Both the position numbers and the translations under genes were made by a program. A stretch of DNA of 5,078 bases from Streptococcaceae bacterium (GTDB lineage Bacteria; Bacillota; Bacilli; Lactobacillales; Streptococcaceae): NCBI GenBank assembly GCA_031285105.1, contig JAITWV010000348.1, forward strand, positions 1 to 5,078. The letters are read 5' to 3'. Under the pieces are notes generated by a model. The model was not told the DNA's origin, ran no database searches, and saw only the letters and a list, made by a program, of their open reading frames with translations. Positions 1 through 5,078 of the stretch are shown here, one piece after another. How positions within the stretch are numbered: the stretch's first letter is position 1; the number at the start of each line of letters is the position of its first letter.

Positions 1-1
1 G

Positions 2-1054
2 ACCAATTATATTATTTATACATCTGGTACAACGGGTGTTCCAAAAGGTGTTGAGGTAGGACATGATTCCTTGCTTTCGTTTACCAATTGGATGGATAAT
101 GATTTTATGCAAATTGAAAATAATCAAATTTTGTCACAAGCCTTATATAGCTTTGACTTATCTATCTTCAGTCTGTTTCCATCATTAACGCAAGGTGGGA
201 CGTTGGTTACATTGAGTCGTGAAGAAGTGACGAATTTTAAACATTTATTTGAACGATTAAACTCAAAACCAATCAATACTTGGATTTCAACTCCATCTTT
301 TGTTGATATTTGCTTACTTGACCCATCTTTTATCCAAGAAAGACATCCTGAAATGGTACAATTCATTTTTTGTGGAGAAGAATTAACGCATAAAACGGCC
401 GAAAAATTATTGGCTAAATTCCCAGATGCGGTCGTGTACAATACTTACGGACCAACTGAGGCAACTGGTGCGATTTCGGTTGTTGCAATTACCAAAGAAA
501 TATTGGACAACTATCAAAGATTACCAATCGGCAAACCCAAACCAGGTGTTGAAATTCAAATAATGGATGGAGAAATTATCATCATTGGCGATTCAGTGGC
601 AAAAGATTATTTTGAAAATCCTGAAAAAACCCAACAATCTTTCTTTTATGTTGATGGAAAACACGCCTATCATACAGGAGATGCGGGGTTTATTGATGAA
701 AATGGTTTACTTAATTACAAAGGGAGAATTGATTTTCAGGTGAAGTTTAATGGCTTTAGAATAGAATTACAAGATATTGAAGCCAATTTACTAGAAATCA
801 AAGAAGTTCAAAAAGCGGTTGTTTTACCAAAATATAATGCAGACTTTAAAGTTACAGCTTTGATTGCAGCACTTGTTGTTGATATTGAAAATCCAAATCG
901 AGAGACAACGAAATATTTGAAAAAAGAACTAAGTAAAAAAATCATGGACTATATGATGCCTACAAGATTTGTCTACGTTGATGATTTTCCACTGAATCAA
1001 AATGGAAAAGTGGACCGAAAATTATTAACAGAACAATTATTAGGAGGAAAGTAG
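2..1054 (+). CDS. dltA: D-alanine--D-alanyl carrier protein ligase DltA (5' end outside window)
   Basis: This cytoplasmic adenylating enzyme activates D-alanine with ATP and transfers it to the phosphopantetheine thiol of DltC, the first step of teichoic acid D-alanylation. The frame is open from base 2, so the 350 visible residues are the C-terminal part of a protein usually about 500 long. A TTG at 71 is internal, not a start, because the upstream codons encode the A3 P-loop YTSGTTGVPKG. In order along the fragment one sees SFDLSIFSLFPSL, FCGEE with the cysteine (about residue 124) linked to D-Ala selectivity in Bacillus DltA, the A5 motif NTYGPTEA (about 147-154), YHTGD (A7, Asp about 227), GRIDFQVKFNGFRIE (A8 hinge) and NQNGKVDRK with the A10 lysine (about 336). 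The loop between A5 and A6 is shorter than usual and the A6 glycine is replaced (KDYF). The stop is followed after one base by dltB. The identity is secure from motifs and operon order. Confidence 0.96.
   Translation, partial: TNYIIYTSGTTGVPKGVEVGHDSLLSFTNWMDNDFMQIENNQILSQALYSFDLSIFSLFPSLTQGGTLVTLSREEVTNFKHLFERLNSKPINTWISTPSFVDICLLDPSFIQERHPEMVQFIFCGEELTHKTAEKLLAKFPDAVVYNTYGPTEATGAISVVAITKEILDNYQRLPIGKPKPGVEIQIMDGEIIIIGDSVAKDYFENPEKTQQSFFYVDGKHAYHTGDAGFIDENGLLNYKGRIDFQVKFNGFRIELQDIEANLLEIKEVQKAVVLPKYNADFKVTALIAALVVDIENPNRETTKYLKKELSKKIMDYMMPTRFVYVDDFPLNQNGKVDRKLLTEQLLGGK
1042..1047 (+). promoter_or_regulatory. Ribosome binding site of dltB inside the end of dltA
   Basis: A perfect AGGAGG lies within the last codons of dltA, eight bases before the ATG at 1056. 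It supports that start and suggests that translation of dltB is coupled to that of dltA. Confidence 0.85.
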
Positions 1055-1055
1055 T

Positions 1056-2270
1056 ATGCAGCCGTATGCAACACCTTTTTACTTTCTGATTTTAGGTATT
1101 GCATTAATTCCTTTAATCATCGCTCAAAGTTATAAGAAAAAATTCTTATTTTATCAGCTTTTACTGACCATCGCTTTTCTTTATTTAACTTTTGGTGGCA
1201 CACTTTCTATTTATGCCCTGATTGGTTTTGGTGTTTTTCAAACAAGTTTGGTAAAATTTTACAGCCTGTATCGCAAAAAGAACAATCACACATTTGTCTT
1301 TATTTTATCCATACTGTTGTCGATTGCTCCATTAACAATTGTCAAAATTACGCCGTTTATCAATCCAACCCAGCCAAGTTCCATTTTAGGCTTTTTGGGT
1401 ATTTCGTATATCACCTTTAAGTCTGTAGCGGTCATTTTAGAAATTCGAGATGGGCTAATTAAAGAAATTCCAATCAAAGAATTTGTCTATTTTCTTTATT
1501 TCTTTCCAACAATCTCAAGTGGGCCAATCGATCGATTTCGACGCTTTCAAAAGGAATTAAAAGCACCAACACCCAAAAATTATTCTGAAATGGTCGGAAA
1601 AGCGATTTTCTACATTTTCATCGGATTTTTGTATAATTTTATCATCGCTCATTATTTGTCAGAGTACTTTTTACACCCAGTAGCAATTATTGCCGTGAAA
1701 CAACCAAGTTTTCTTTATATGATGTTAAGCATGTATGGCTACGGTTTGTATTTGTTCTTTGATTTTGCTGGTTATTCTTTGTTTGCTATCGGGATAAGTT
1801 ATTTGATGGGTTACGATTTACCGAAGAATTTCCACTTGCCATTTTTATCAAAAAACATCAAGGAATTTTGGAATCGTTGGCATATGACTTTATCTTTTTG
1901 GTTTAGAGATTATGTTTATATGCGCATGGTCAAATTTGTCATTAAGAAAAAATGGACCAAAAATCGCGCGCTTGTTTCCAATTTATCCTATATCGCTCTT
2001 TTTGGTTTGATGGGGATATGGCATGGTTTGACTTGGTATTACATCGCTTATGGTTTTTATCATGCTTTCTTGATGATTGGGTATGATACATGGCTACTAT
2101 TTAAGAAAAAACACAAAATTAAAATTCCAGATAACAAAATAACTCAAGCAATTGGTGTCTTGATTACCATCCAATTTGTCTTTCTTGGCTTTTTGATCTT
2201 TTCTGGTATTTTAGATATGGCGATACGTTTTGCACAGAACCCGGTAACAAGTAATTTGCCGAATTTTTAA
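1056..2270 (+). CDS. dltB: D-alanyl transfer protein DltB, MBOAT family
   Basis: This polytopic membrane O-acyltransferase takes the D-alanyl group from DltC on the cytoplasmic side and passes it outward for attachment to teichoic acid. The 404 residues match the family's usual length of about 400. Many hydrophobic segments run from the N-terminus (about residues 7-24) to the C-terminus (about 365-390). Family signatures include SSGPIDRFRRF (about 154-164), DFAGYS (about 236-241), KEFWNRWHMTLSFWFRDYVY (about 269-288) and GIWHGLTWYY (about 320-329). The two invariant histidines are H276 (in WNRWH) and H323 (in IWHG), 47 residues apart. This is the same spacing as H289 and H336 of the structurally characterised Streptococcus thermophilus DltB, where H336 is catalytic. 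The ATG has a perfect Shine-Dalgarno sequence and begins one base after the dltA stop. No truncation or frameshift is visible. Confidence 0.97.
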   Translation: MQPYATPFYFLILGIALIPLIIAQSYKKKFLFYQLLLTIAFLYLTFGGTLSIYALIGFGVFQTSLVKFYSLYRKKNNHTFVFILSILLSIAPLTIVKITPFINPTQPSSILGFLGISYITFKSVAVILEIRDGLIKEIPIKEFVYFLYFFPTISSGPIDRFRRFQKELKAPTPKNYSEMVGKAIFYIFIGFLYNFIIAHYLSEYFLHPVAIIAVKQPSFLYMMLSMYGYGLYLFFDFAGYSLFAIGISYLMGYDLPKNFHLPFLSKNIKEFWNRWHMTLSFWFRDYVYMRMVKFVIKKKWTKNRALVSNLSYIALFGLMGIWHGLTWYYIAYGFYHAFLMIGYDTWLLFKKKHKIKIPDNKITQAIGVLITIQFVFLGFLIFSGILDMAIRFAQNPVTSNLPNF

Positions 2271-2297
2271 AGAATGAATAAAAAATAGATAGAAGAT

Positions 2298-2304
2298 AAA
2301 GGAG
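2298..2304 (+). promoter_or_regulatory. Ribosome binding site that decides the dltC start
   Basis: AAAGGAG lies only two bases before a first ATG (2307) but eight bases before an in-frame second ATG (2313). Normal spacing favours 2313 as the true start of dltC. It sits in the 36- to 42-base dltB-dltC spacer, which shows no hairpin or promoter. Confidence 0.7.
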
Positions 2305-2312
2305 AAATGAAC

Positions 2313-2555
2313 ATGGACGAAAAAGTATATGCAATTATCGAAGAAATTACAGGGGACGATGCCTTTCAAACGGATTTAGACATGGATTTATTTGAAGAAG
2401 GATTACTTGATTCAATGGGTGCGATGATGTTGATTGTTGAACTAGAAGAAGCTTTTGAAGTGAACCTTCCGCCTAGTGAGATGGACCGTGATGATTGGAA
2501 CACTGCACGAAAAATTGCCAAGCGAATTGAGGAAAAGGTGAATGAAAAAGCATAA
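2313..2555 (+). CDS. dltC: D-alanyl carrier protein DltC
   Basis: This small cytoplasmic acyl-carrier-type protein carries D-alanine as a thioester on 4'-phosphopantetheine from DltA to DltB. It has 80 residues from the chosen start and is acidic, as is normal for the family. The attachment site is the serine of LLDSMGAM, residue 34 (codon 2412-2414), at the start of helix 2. The following stretch MLIVELEEAFEVNLPPSEMDRDDWNT is typical of DltC helix 2 and the next loop. An ATG at 2307 would add two residues (MN), but it is too close to the ribosome binding site. The 3' end overlaps dltD by 14 bases. It needs a phosphopantetheinyl transferase (AcpS type) encoded elsewhere. Identification rests on the carrier motif plus its position between dltB and dltD. 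Confidence 0.96.
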   Translation: MDEKVYAIIEEITGDDAFQTDLDMDLFEEGLLDSMGAMMLIVELEEAFEVNLPPSEMDRDDWNTARKIAKRIEEKVNEKA

Positions 2556-3849
2556 AGTTTTAAAGGAAGCATTGCCTTTATTAATCGCTTTGTTTTTTGT
2601 CGGCTTTTTATTATTTTCGCCATTTAATATTGGGATAAATTTTTCAAAAACGCAATTGCAACAATTTGCCCAAAATCCAGGTTCTTTACAGAATTTCACC
2701 AGTTTTTCGGTTAGACAGCAGTTGTTTTCACAAAAGGATTTCTTACCAATTTTAGGCTCAAGTGAATTAGAACATTTAGATCCATTTCACCCAAGCCCAT
2801 TTTTCATGAAATATGATAAGGAAACGACACCTTTATTGGTAGGAATGCCTGGAACACATCCGATTACGCATTATTTTTATTTGTTGCCAATTCAAAATGA
2901 ATTGAAAAATCGAAAAGTCGTGTTTATCATTAGCCCTCAGTGGTTTACTAAAAATGGCTTAGGAGTAGCAAACTTTCAAAATTTTGTTTCAACTAATGAC
3001 CTTGACTACTGGATGAGTCACGCGAATTCAAGCGATTATGCAACACAACAAATGGCTAAAAGATTGTTAGGTTTTAAAGAAAAAAATGAAGATGTAGCCC
3101 TTAAAGATGCGCTAACTTCTTTATCAAAAGGCGAGAATATTTCTAAAAGAACAACGCTAAATTTAAACATTCAAACGAGTATGTGGAAGCAGCAAGACTT
3201 ATTGTTTTCAAGAATTTATCAATGGCAGCAAAGCTTATTAGCAACTACACCATCATCAGCGATTAATATGGAGCAAAAGATAATAGACAATAGCTTATTA
3301 CTGCCTCCTTCTTTAAATTTCAAGAAATTAGATCAGCAAGCATATGAACATGCAAAAGAAAATTCAACTTCGAATCCTTATCGGATAAGTGATAGTGCTT
3401 GGAATAAACTTATCAAACCGGTTTATGAAAAATCAGCCAATTCACAAAAAGATGTCAGCTATCTGCAAAGCCCAACTTATGCTGATTTTCAACAATTGCT
3501 GAATATTTTTGCCGCAAACAATGTCGATGTTCAATTTATCATCCAACCTGTGAACAATAAATGGATGAGCTATACCGGACTTTCAATGCAGATGCTGCAA
3601 ACATTCAGTCAAAAAATCACTTATCAATTGCAATCACAAGGGTTTAACAATATTGTTGATTTCACTGATAAATATAATGAACCATTTTTTATTGGAGATA
3701 CAACTCATTTAGGAAATCGCGGATGGGTGGCGGTGAATCAGCATATTATGGAATTTTTGAAAAAACCAAGCCCAGGAAATATTGATTTTAGGATAAATAA
3801 TGAGAAGTTTTTGTCTCAAGAGTGGAAAATGAAGGATGCTGGGTTTTAA
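2542..3849 (+). CDS. dltD: D-alanyl-lipoteichoic acid biosynthesis protein DltD
   Basis: This membrane-anchored protein has an SGNH-hydrolase-like extracellular domain and is required for the last step of teichoic acid D-alanylation, acting with DltB. Its 435 residues are in the usual range for the family. A basic start (MKKHKVLKE) is followed by one membrane segment (about 10-28) that anchors it with the rest outside. The nucleophile block is LGSSELEHLDPFHPSPFF, with the GSS serines at 73/74. The late block is FIGDTTHLGNRGW, with D386 and H389 forming the DxxH pair expected of the triad. VVFIISPQWF (about 126-135) and VQFIIQPVNNKW (about 330-341) are core strands of the fold. The ATG overlaps the dltC end by 14 bases and has GAGG nine bases upstream, so translation is probably coupled to dltC. 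It is the last gene of the operon and is followed by a strong hairpin. Confidence 0.96.
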   Translation: MKKHKVLKEALPLLIALFFVGFLLFSPFNIGINFSKTQLQQFAQNPGSLQNFTSFSVRQQLFSQKDFLPILGSSELEHLDPFHPSPFFMKYDKETTPLLVGMPGTHPITHYFYLLPIQNELKNRKVVFIISPQWFTKNGLGVANFQNFVSTNDLDYWMSHANSSDYATQQMAKRLLGFKEKNEDVALKDALTSLSKGENISKRTTLNLNIQTSMWKQQDLLFSRIYQWQQSLLATTPSSAINMEQKIIDNSLLLPPSLNFKKLDQQAYEHAKENSTSNPYRISDSAWNKLIKPVYEKSANSQKDVSYLQSPTYADFQQLLNIFAANNVDVQFIIQPVNNKWMSYTGLSMQMLQTFSQKITYQLQSQGFNNIVDFTDKYNEPFFIGDTTHLGNRGWVAVNQHIMEFLKKPSPGNIDFRINNEKFLSQEWKMKDAGF

Positions 3850-3868
3850 GTAATTCTCATGGGCTGAA

Positions 3869-3903
3869 TTTTGTAACAATCTCACGTTCATATTGATACA
3901 AAA
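3869..3903. repeat. Imperfect inverted repeat upstream of the terminator
   Basis: Arms at 3869-3880 (TTTTGTAACAAT) and 3892-3903 (ATTGATACAAAA) match in 11 of 12 positions around an 11-base loop. The right arm shares its last four A's with the left arm of the following 24-bp hairpin, so the two stems cannot both form in full. Its core is the same TTGTAACAAT word found in the main hairpin. It may be an accessory terminator stem or a decayed copy of it; its function is unknown. Confidence 0.6.
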
Positions 3904-3959
3904 CACCTCCATATTGTTACAATTTCTAGGTCAGATTGTAACAATATGGAGGTGTTTTT
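3900..3959. terminator. Bidirectional terminator of the dlt operon and the convergent regulator gene
   Basis: Arms 3900-3923 and 3935-3958 pair perfectly over 24 bp (A4, CACCTCC, then ATATTGTTACAAT) with an 11-base loop. On the plus strand the stem runs into five T's (3955-3959), giving a Rho-independent terminator about 50 bases after the dltD stop. On the minus strand it ends in four T's, so it can also stop transcription arriving from the gene at 4010-4768. The stem is longer than most intrinsic terminators and contains inverted copies of TTGTAACAAT. Confidence 0.88.
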
Positions 3960-4009
3960 GTTACTATATTTTAGGAAAAAAGAGTAATCTGTAGTTATCT
4001 TTTTATAAA

Positions 4010-4768
4010 CTACAATTTCTCTTTTTCCACAATCACCGCTTGAACCAATGAATTCAAGGCATAAAGCAACGAAATCGCTCGCCAATGAGTATTTGCCTCA
4101 AACACATGATTATCTGCATAATAAAGCGCCACATCACTTTGCGTACTCAAACGATTGGCGGTGTTTGAAGTAATCGAAACAATCGAAATATTCCTCAATT
4201 CCAAAATATCTAATGCCTCTTGATAATCCAAGCCCTCACCTTTTAAAGAAGCCAAAATTAAAACTGAGTCTTCTCCCATATTTGAAGCAGCCACTTTTAA
4301 GTCATCACTATTACGAATATTGGTGAAATGAATCCCATAAAGCATCATATCAGAAGCAAAATTGTCCACTAATTGTTTTTGTTTCCAACCTGTTCCATAG
4401 ACATATCTTTCCTTTTTTTCAAGTAAGAGTTTGGCGGCATTTGGCAAATTTTGTTGATTGATTTTGTGGGTATATTTAATTTCGTTAATTGTTCCTTCAA
4501 GAAATTCTTCGGTTACATCACTAATAATTTTCTCAGTTTTTAAAGAATTGGTTACATGGTATTTAAAATCAGAATAGCCTTGAAAACCTAATTTGCGAAC
4601 GAGTCGATATAAACTAGATGAAGATATGTAAATGCTGGTTGCTAATTCATTGATTGTGCTGTTAGGAATTACTTCGATGTTTTCAAGTAATAATTTAAAG
4701 ATTTCTTTTTCACTTTTTGACATGCTTGTTGAATATTTTGAATAAAGATCTGAAAATAAATTATTCAT
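4010..4768 (-). CDS. RpiR/MurR-family transcriptional regulator with SIS domain
   Basis: This is a DNA-binding regulator expected to sense a phosphorylated sugar. The 252 residues fit the family's usual 250-290. The N-terminal RpiR-type helix-turn-helix covers about residues 1-77, with TINELATSIYISSSSLYRLVRKLGFQGYSDFK (about 38-69) as the recognition unit. A linker leads to a SIS sugar-phosphate-binding domain at about 110-235, seen in RYVYGTGWKQKQLVDNFASDMM, then VLILASLKGEGLDYQEAL, then ISIVSITSNTANRLSTQSDVALYY. The usual SGxT signature of SIS domains is not recognisable at ASLKGEGLD. The ATG at 4768-4766 has GAGGA six bases upstream. It is divergent from a gene beginning near 5039. Regulators of this size beside a family 4 glycosidase resemble Bacillus GlvR, but the ligand cannot be read from the sequence. 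Family assignment is firm; the regulated sugar is not. Confidence 0.88.
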   Translation of the reverse strand: MNNLFSDLYSKYSTSMSKSEKEIFKLLLENIEVIPNSTINELATSIYISSSSLYRLVRKLGFQGYSDFKYHVTNSLKTEKIISDVTEEFLEGTINEIKYTHKINQQNLPNAAKLLLEKKERYVYGTGWKQKQLVDNFASDMMLYGIHFTNIRNSDDLKVAASNMGEDSVLILASLKGEGLDYQEALDILELRNISIVSITSNTANRLSTQSDVALYYADNHVFEANTHWRAISLLYALNSLVQAVIVEKEKL

Positions 4769-4798
4769 TTTATTTCCTCACTATCTACTATTTTCTTT

Positions 4799-4827
4799 AT
4801 TATAACAAACAAAAAAAGCTGTAACCA
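4799..4827 (-). promoter_or_regulatory. Promoter of the RpiR-family regulator gene
   Basis: On the minus strand a perfect TATAAT (4804-4799) is preceded by TGT, giving an extended -10 (TGTTATAAT). A weak -35 candidate, TGGTTA (4827-4822), sits 17 bases upstream. The -10 is about 30 bases from the start codon, so the leader would be short. The strong extended -10 may compensate for the poor -35. Confidence 0.7.
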
Positions 4828-4831
4828 TCAA

Positions 4832-4949
4832 TTTCATTCCTTGTTTTCCCCACTTTCAAACTGATGTGAAAAATTTTTCAACTTTTGACTTCCTATTTCA
4901 TTAAATGAAAAGTGGTTTCAAGATGAGTAAAACGTATTCATTTCTGAAA
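4832..4949. promoter_or_regulatory. Array of TTTCA/TGAAA half-sites, candidate operator of the regulator
   Basis: TTTCA begins at 4832, 4854, 4876, 4896 and 4916, that is at steps of 22, 22, 20 and 20 bases, close to two helical turns. TGAAA begins at 4867, 4906 and 4945, 39 bases apart each time. Together they make palindromes: TGAAAAATTTTTCA (4867-4880, perfect), TTTCATTAAATGAAA (4896-4910, perfect around one base) and TGAAAAGTGGTTTCA (4906-4920), the last two sharing a half-site. The array fills the divergent promoter region next to a DNA-binding regulator, so operator function is a reasonable inference. The 14-base palindrome also resembles a catabolite-repression (cre) site, but lacks its central CG. 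Confidence 0.5.
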
Positions 4950-4965
4950 GTAAACATGTTTTAAT
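4937..4965 (+). promoter_or_regulatory. Possible promoter of the gene starting near 5039
   Basis: TGTTTTAAT (4957-4965) resembles an extended -10 (TG, one base, TTTAAT). TTCATT at 4937-4942, 17 bases upstream, is a weak -35. Transcription would start near 4972, inside the palindrome TTGTCGACAA. A second AT-rich hexamer, TATAAA at 4987, has no convincing -35. Confidence 0.4.
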
Positions 4966-4969
4966 ATGG

Positions 4970-4979
4970 TTGTCGACAA
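4970..4979. repeat. Perfect 10-bp palindrome TTGTCGACAA near the predicted start of transcription
   Basis: TTGTCGACAA is self-complementary over all ten bases. A second, overlapping inverted repeat pairs GTTGT (4969-4973) with ACAAC (4982-4986). The position, just downstream of the candidate -10 and before the start codon, would suit a repressor site, but no binder can be named from the sequence. Confidence 0.4.
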
Positions 4980-5038
4980 GAACAACTATAAAAAATTATT
5001 TGGTTTCATTAGGAAGAAACAAGATGGAGATAAAAATC

Positions 5039-5078
5039 ATGAAAAATATTATTACCGTTGCAGGTGCAGGTAGTGGCT
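5039..5078 (+). CDS. N-terminus of a nucleotide-binding protein, possibly a family 4 6-phospho-glycosidase (3' end outside window)
   Basis: Only 13 residues are visible, MKNIITVAGAGSG. A short beta-strand followed by a glycine-rich turn (GAGSG) is typical of a Rossmann-type NAD(P)-binding start. Glycoside hydrolase family 4 enzymes, which need NAD and cleave phosphorylated disaccharides, begin in a comparable way (strand, then GGGS), and such genes are often next to RpiR-type regulators. That makes GH4 a plausible but unproven guess; another dinucleotide-binding enzyme is equally possible from so few residues. GGAG at 5026-5029 lies nine bases before this ATG. An in-frame ATG at 5024 with AGGA nine bases before it would add MEIKI, so the start is uncertain. 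Confidence 0.45.
   Translation, partial: MKNIITVAGAGSG

Noticed and set aside
71..73. TTG at 71 as the start of dltA
   Set aside because: The frame is open to the window edge, and the codons before it encode the conserved P-loop motif YTSGTTGVPKG, so the real start lies upstream of the window.
124..441. Open frame of 105 codons on the minus strand within dltA
   Set aside because: It lies opposite a clear adenylation-domain coding sequence, has no ribosome binding site I can see, and encodes no recognisable protein.
1286..1477. Open frame of 63 codons on the minus strand within dltB
   Set aside because: It is antisense to conserved DltB coding sequence, and its hydrophobic-looking stretch is a shadow of the membrane protein codons.
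2366..2699. Two overlapping open frames of 85 codons on the minus strand across dltC and dltD
   Set aside because: They overlap each other and two well-supported genes; no start signals or family features are seen.
3976..4013. Second possible terminator for the regulator gene: GTAGTT (3991-3996) / AACTAC (4008-4013) with a T-tract on the minus strand
   Set aside because: The stem is only 6 bp, AT-rich, overlaps the stop codon, and the T-run begins nine bases after it. The 24-bp hairpin nearby is a far better candidate.
3709..4085. Short open frames on the minus strand across the end of dltD, the terminator and the end of the regulator gene
   Set aside because: They run through the 24-bp hairpin or out of frame through the regulator, and their translations look like no known protein.
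4867..4880. TGAAAAATTTTTCA as a catabolite-repression (cre) site
   Set aside because: The length and ends fit, but the central CG typical of CcpA sites is replaced by AT. It fits the local TTTCA/TGAAA pattern better.
4885..4890. TTGACT as a -35 box for the rightward gene
   Set aside because: It is close to consensus, but no -10-like hexamer lies 16-18 bases downstream; those positions read AAAAG-type sequence within the half-site array.

Overview
The window looks like chromosomal DNA of a low-GC Gram-positive bacterium, most likely a member of the Lactobacillales. The reasons are strong AT bias, AGGAGG-type ribosome binding sites, a dltABCD operon for D-alanylation of teichoic acids, and a convergent RpiR-family sugar-phosphate regulator. 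The genus cannot be fixed from the sequence alone.

Layout: positions 2-1054 hold the 3' two-thirds of dltA, whose start lies outside the window. They are followed on the same strand by dltB (1056-2270), dltC (best start 2313, end 2555) and dltD (2542-3849). The spacing is very tight (1 bp between dltA and dltB, about 42 bp between dltB and dltC, and a 14-bp dltC/dltD overlap), so this is one transcription unit. Its promoter is not in the window. The unit ends at a 24-bp perfect hairpin (3900-3958) that probably also terminates the convergent gene.

Positions 4010-4768 on the minus strand encode an RpiR/MurR-type regulator (helix-turn-helix plus SIS domain). It is divergent from a gene that begins at about 5039 and runs off the window. 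Only 13 residues of that gene are visible; they look like the nucleotide-binding N-terminus of an oxidoreductase or of a family 4 (NAD-dependent) 6-phospho-glycosidase. The 270-bp divergent intergenic region is rich in TTTCA/TGAAA half-sites at helical spacing, which is the best operator candidate here.

How the genes work together: DltA activates D-alanine with ATP and loads it on the phosphopantetheine arm of DltC. The membrane O-acyltransferase DltB moves the D-alanyl group across the membrane, and DltD, membrane-anchored and facing outward, is needed for its final placement on teichoic acid. This lowers the negative charge of the wall. The RpiR gene and its divergent neighbour are a separate, probably sugar-responsive, unit.

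I see no undescribed system in this window. The coding content is a familiar operon. The parts worth a second look are the two intergenic repeat arrays and a shortened loop in DltA.
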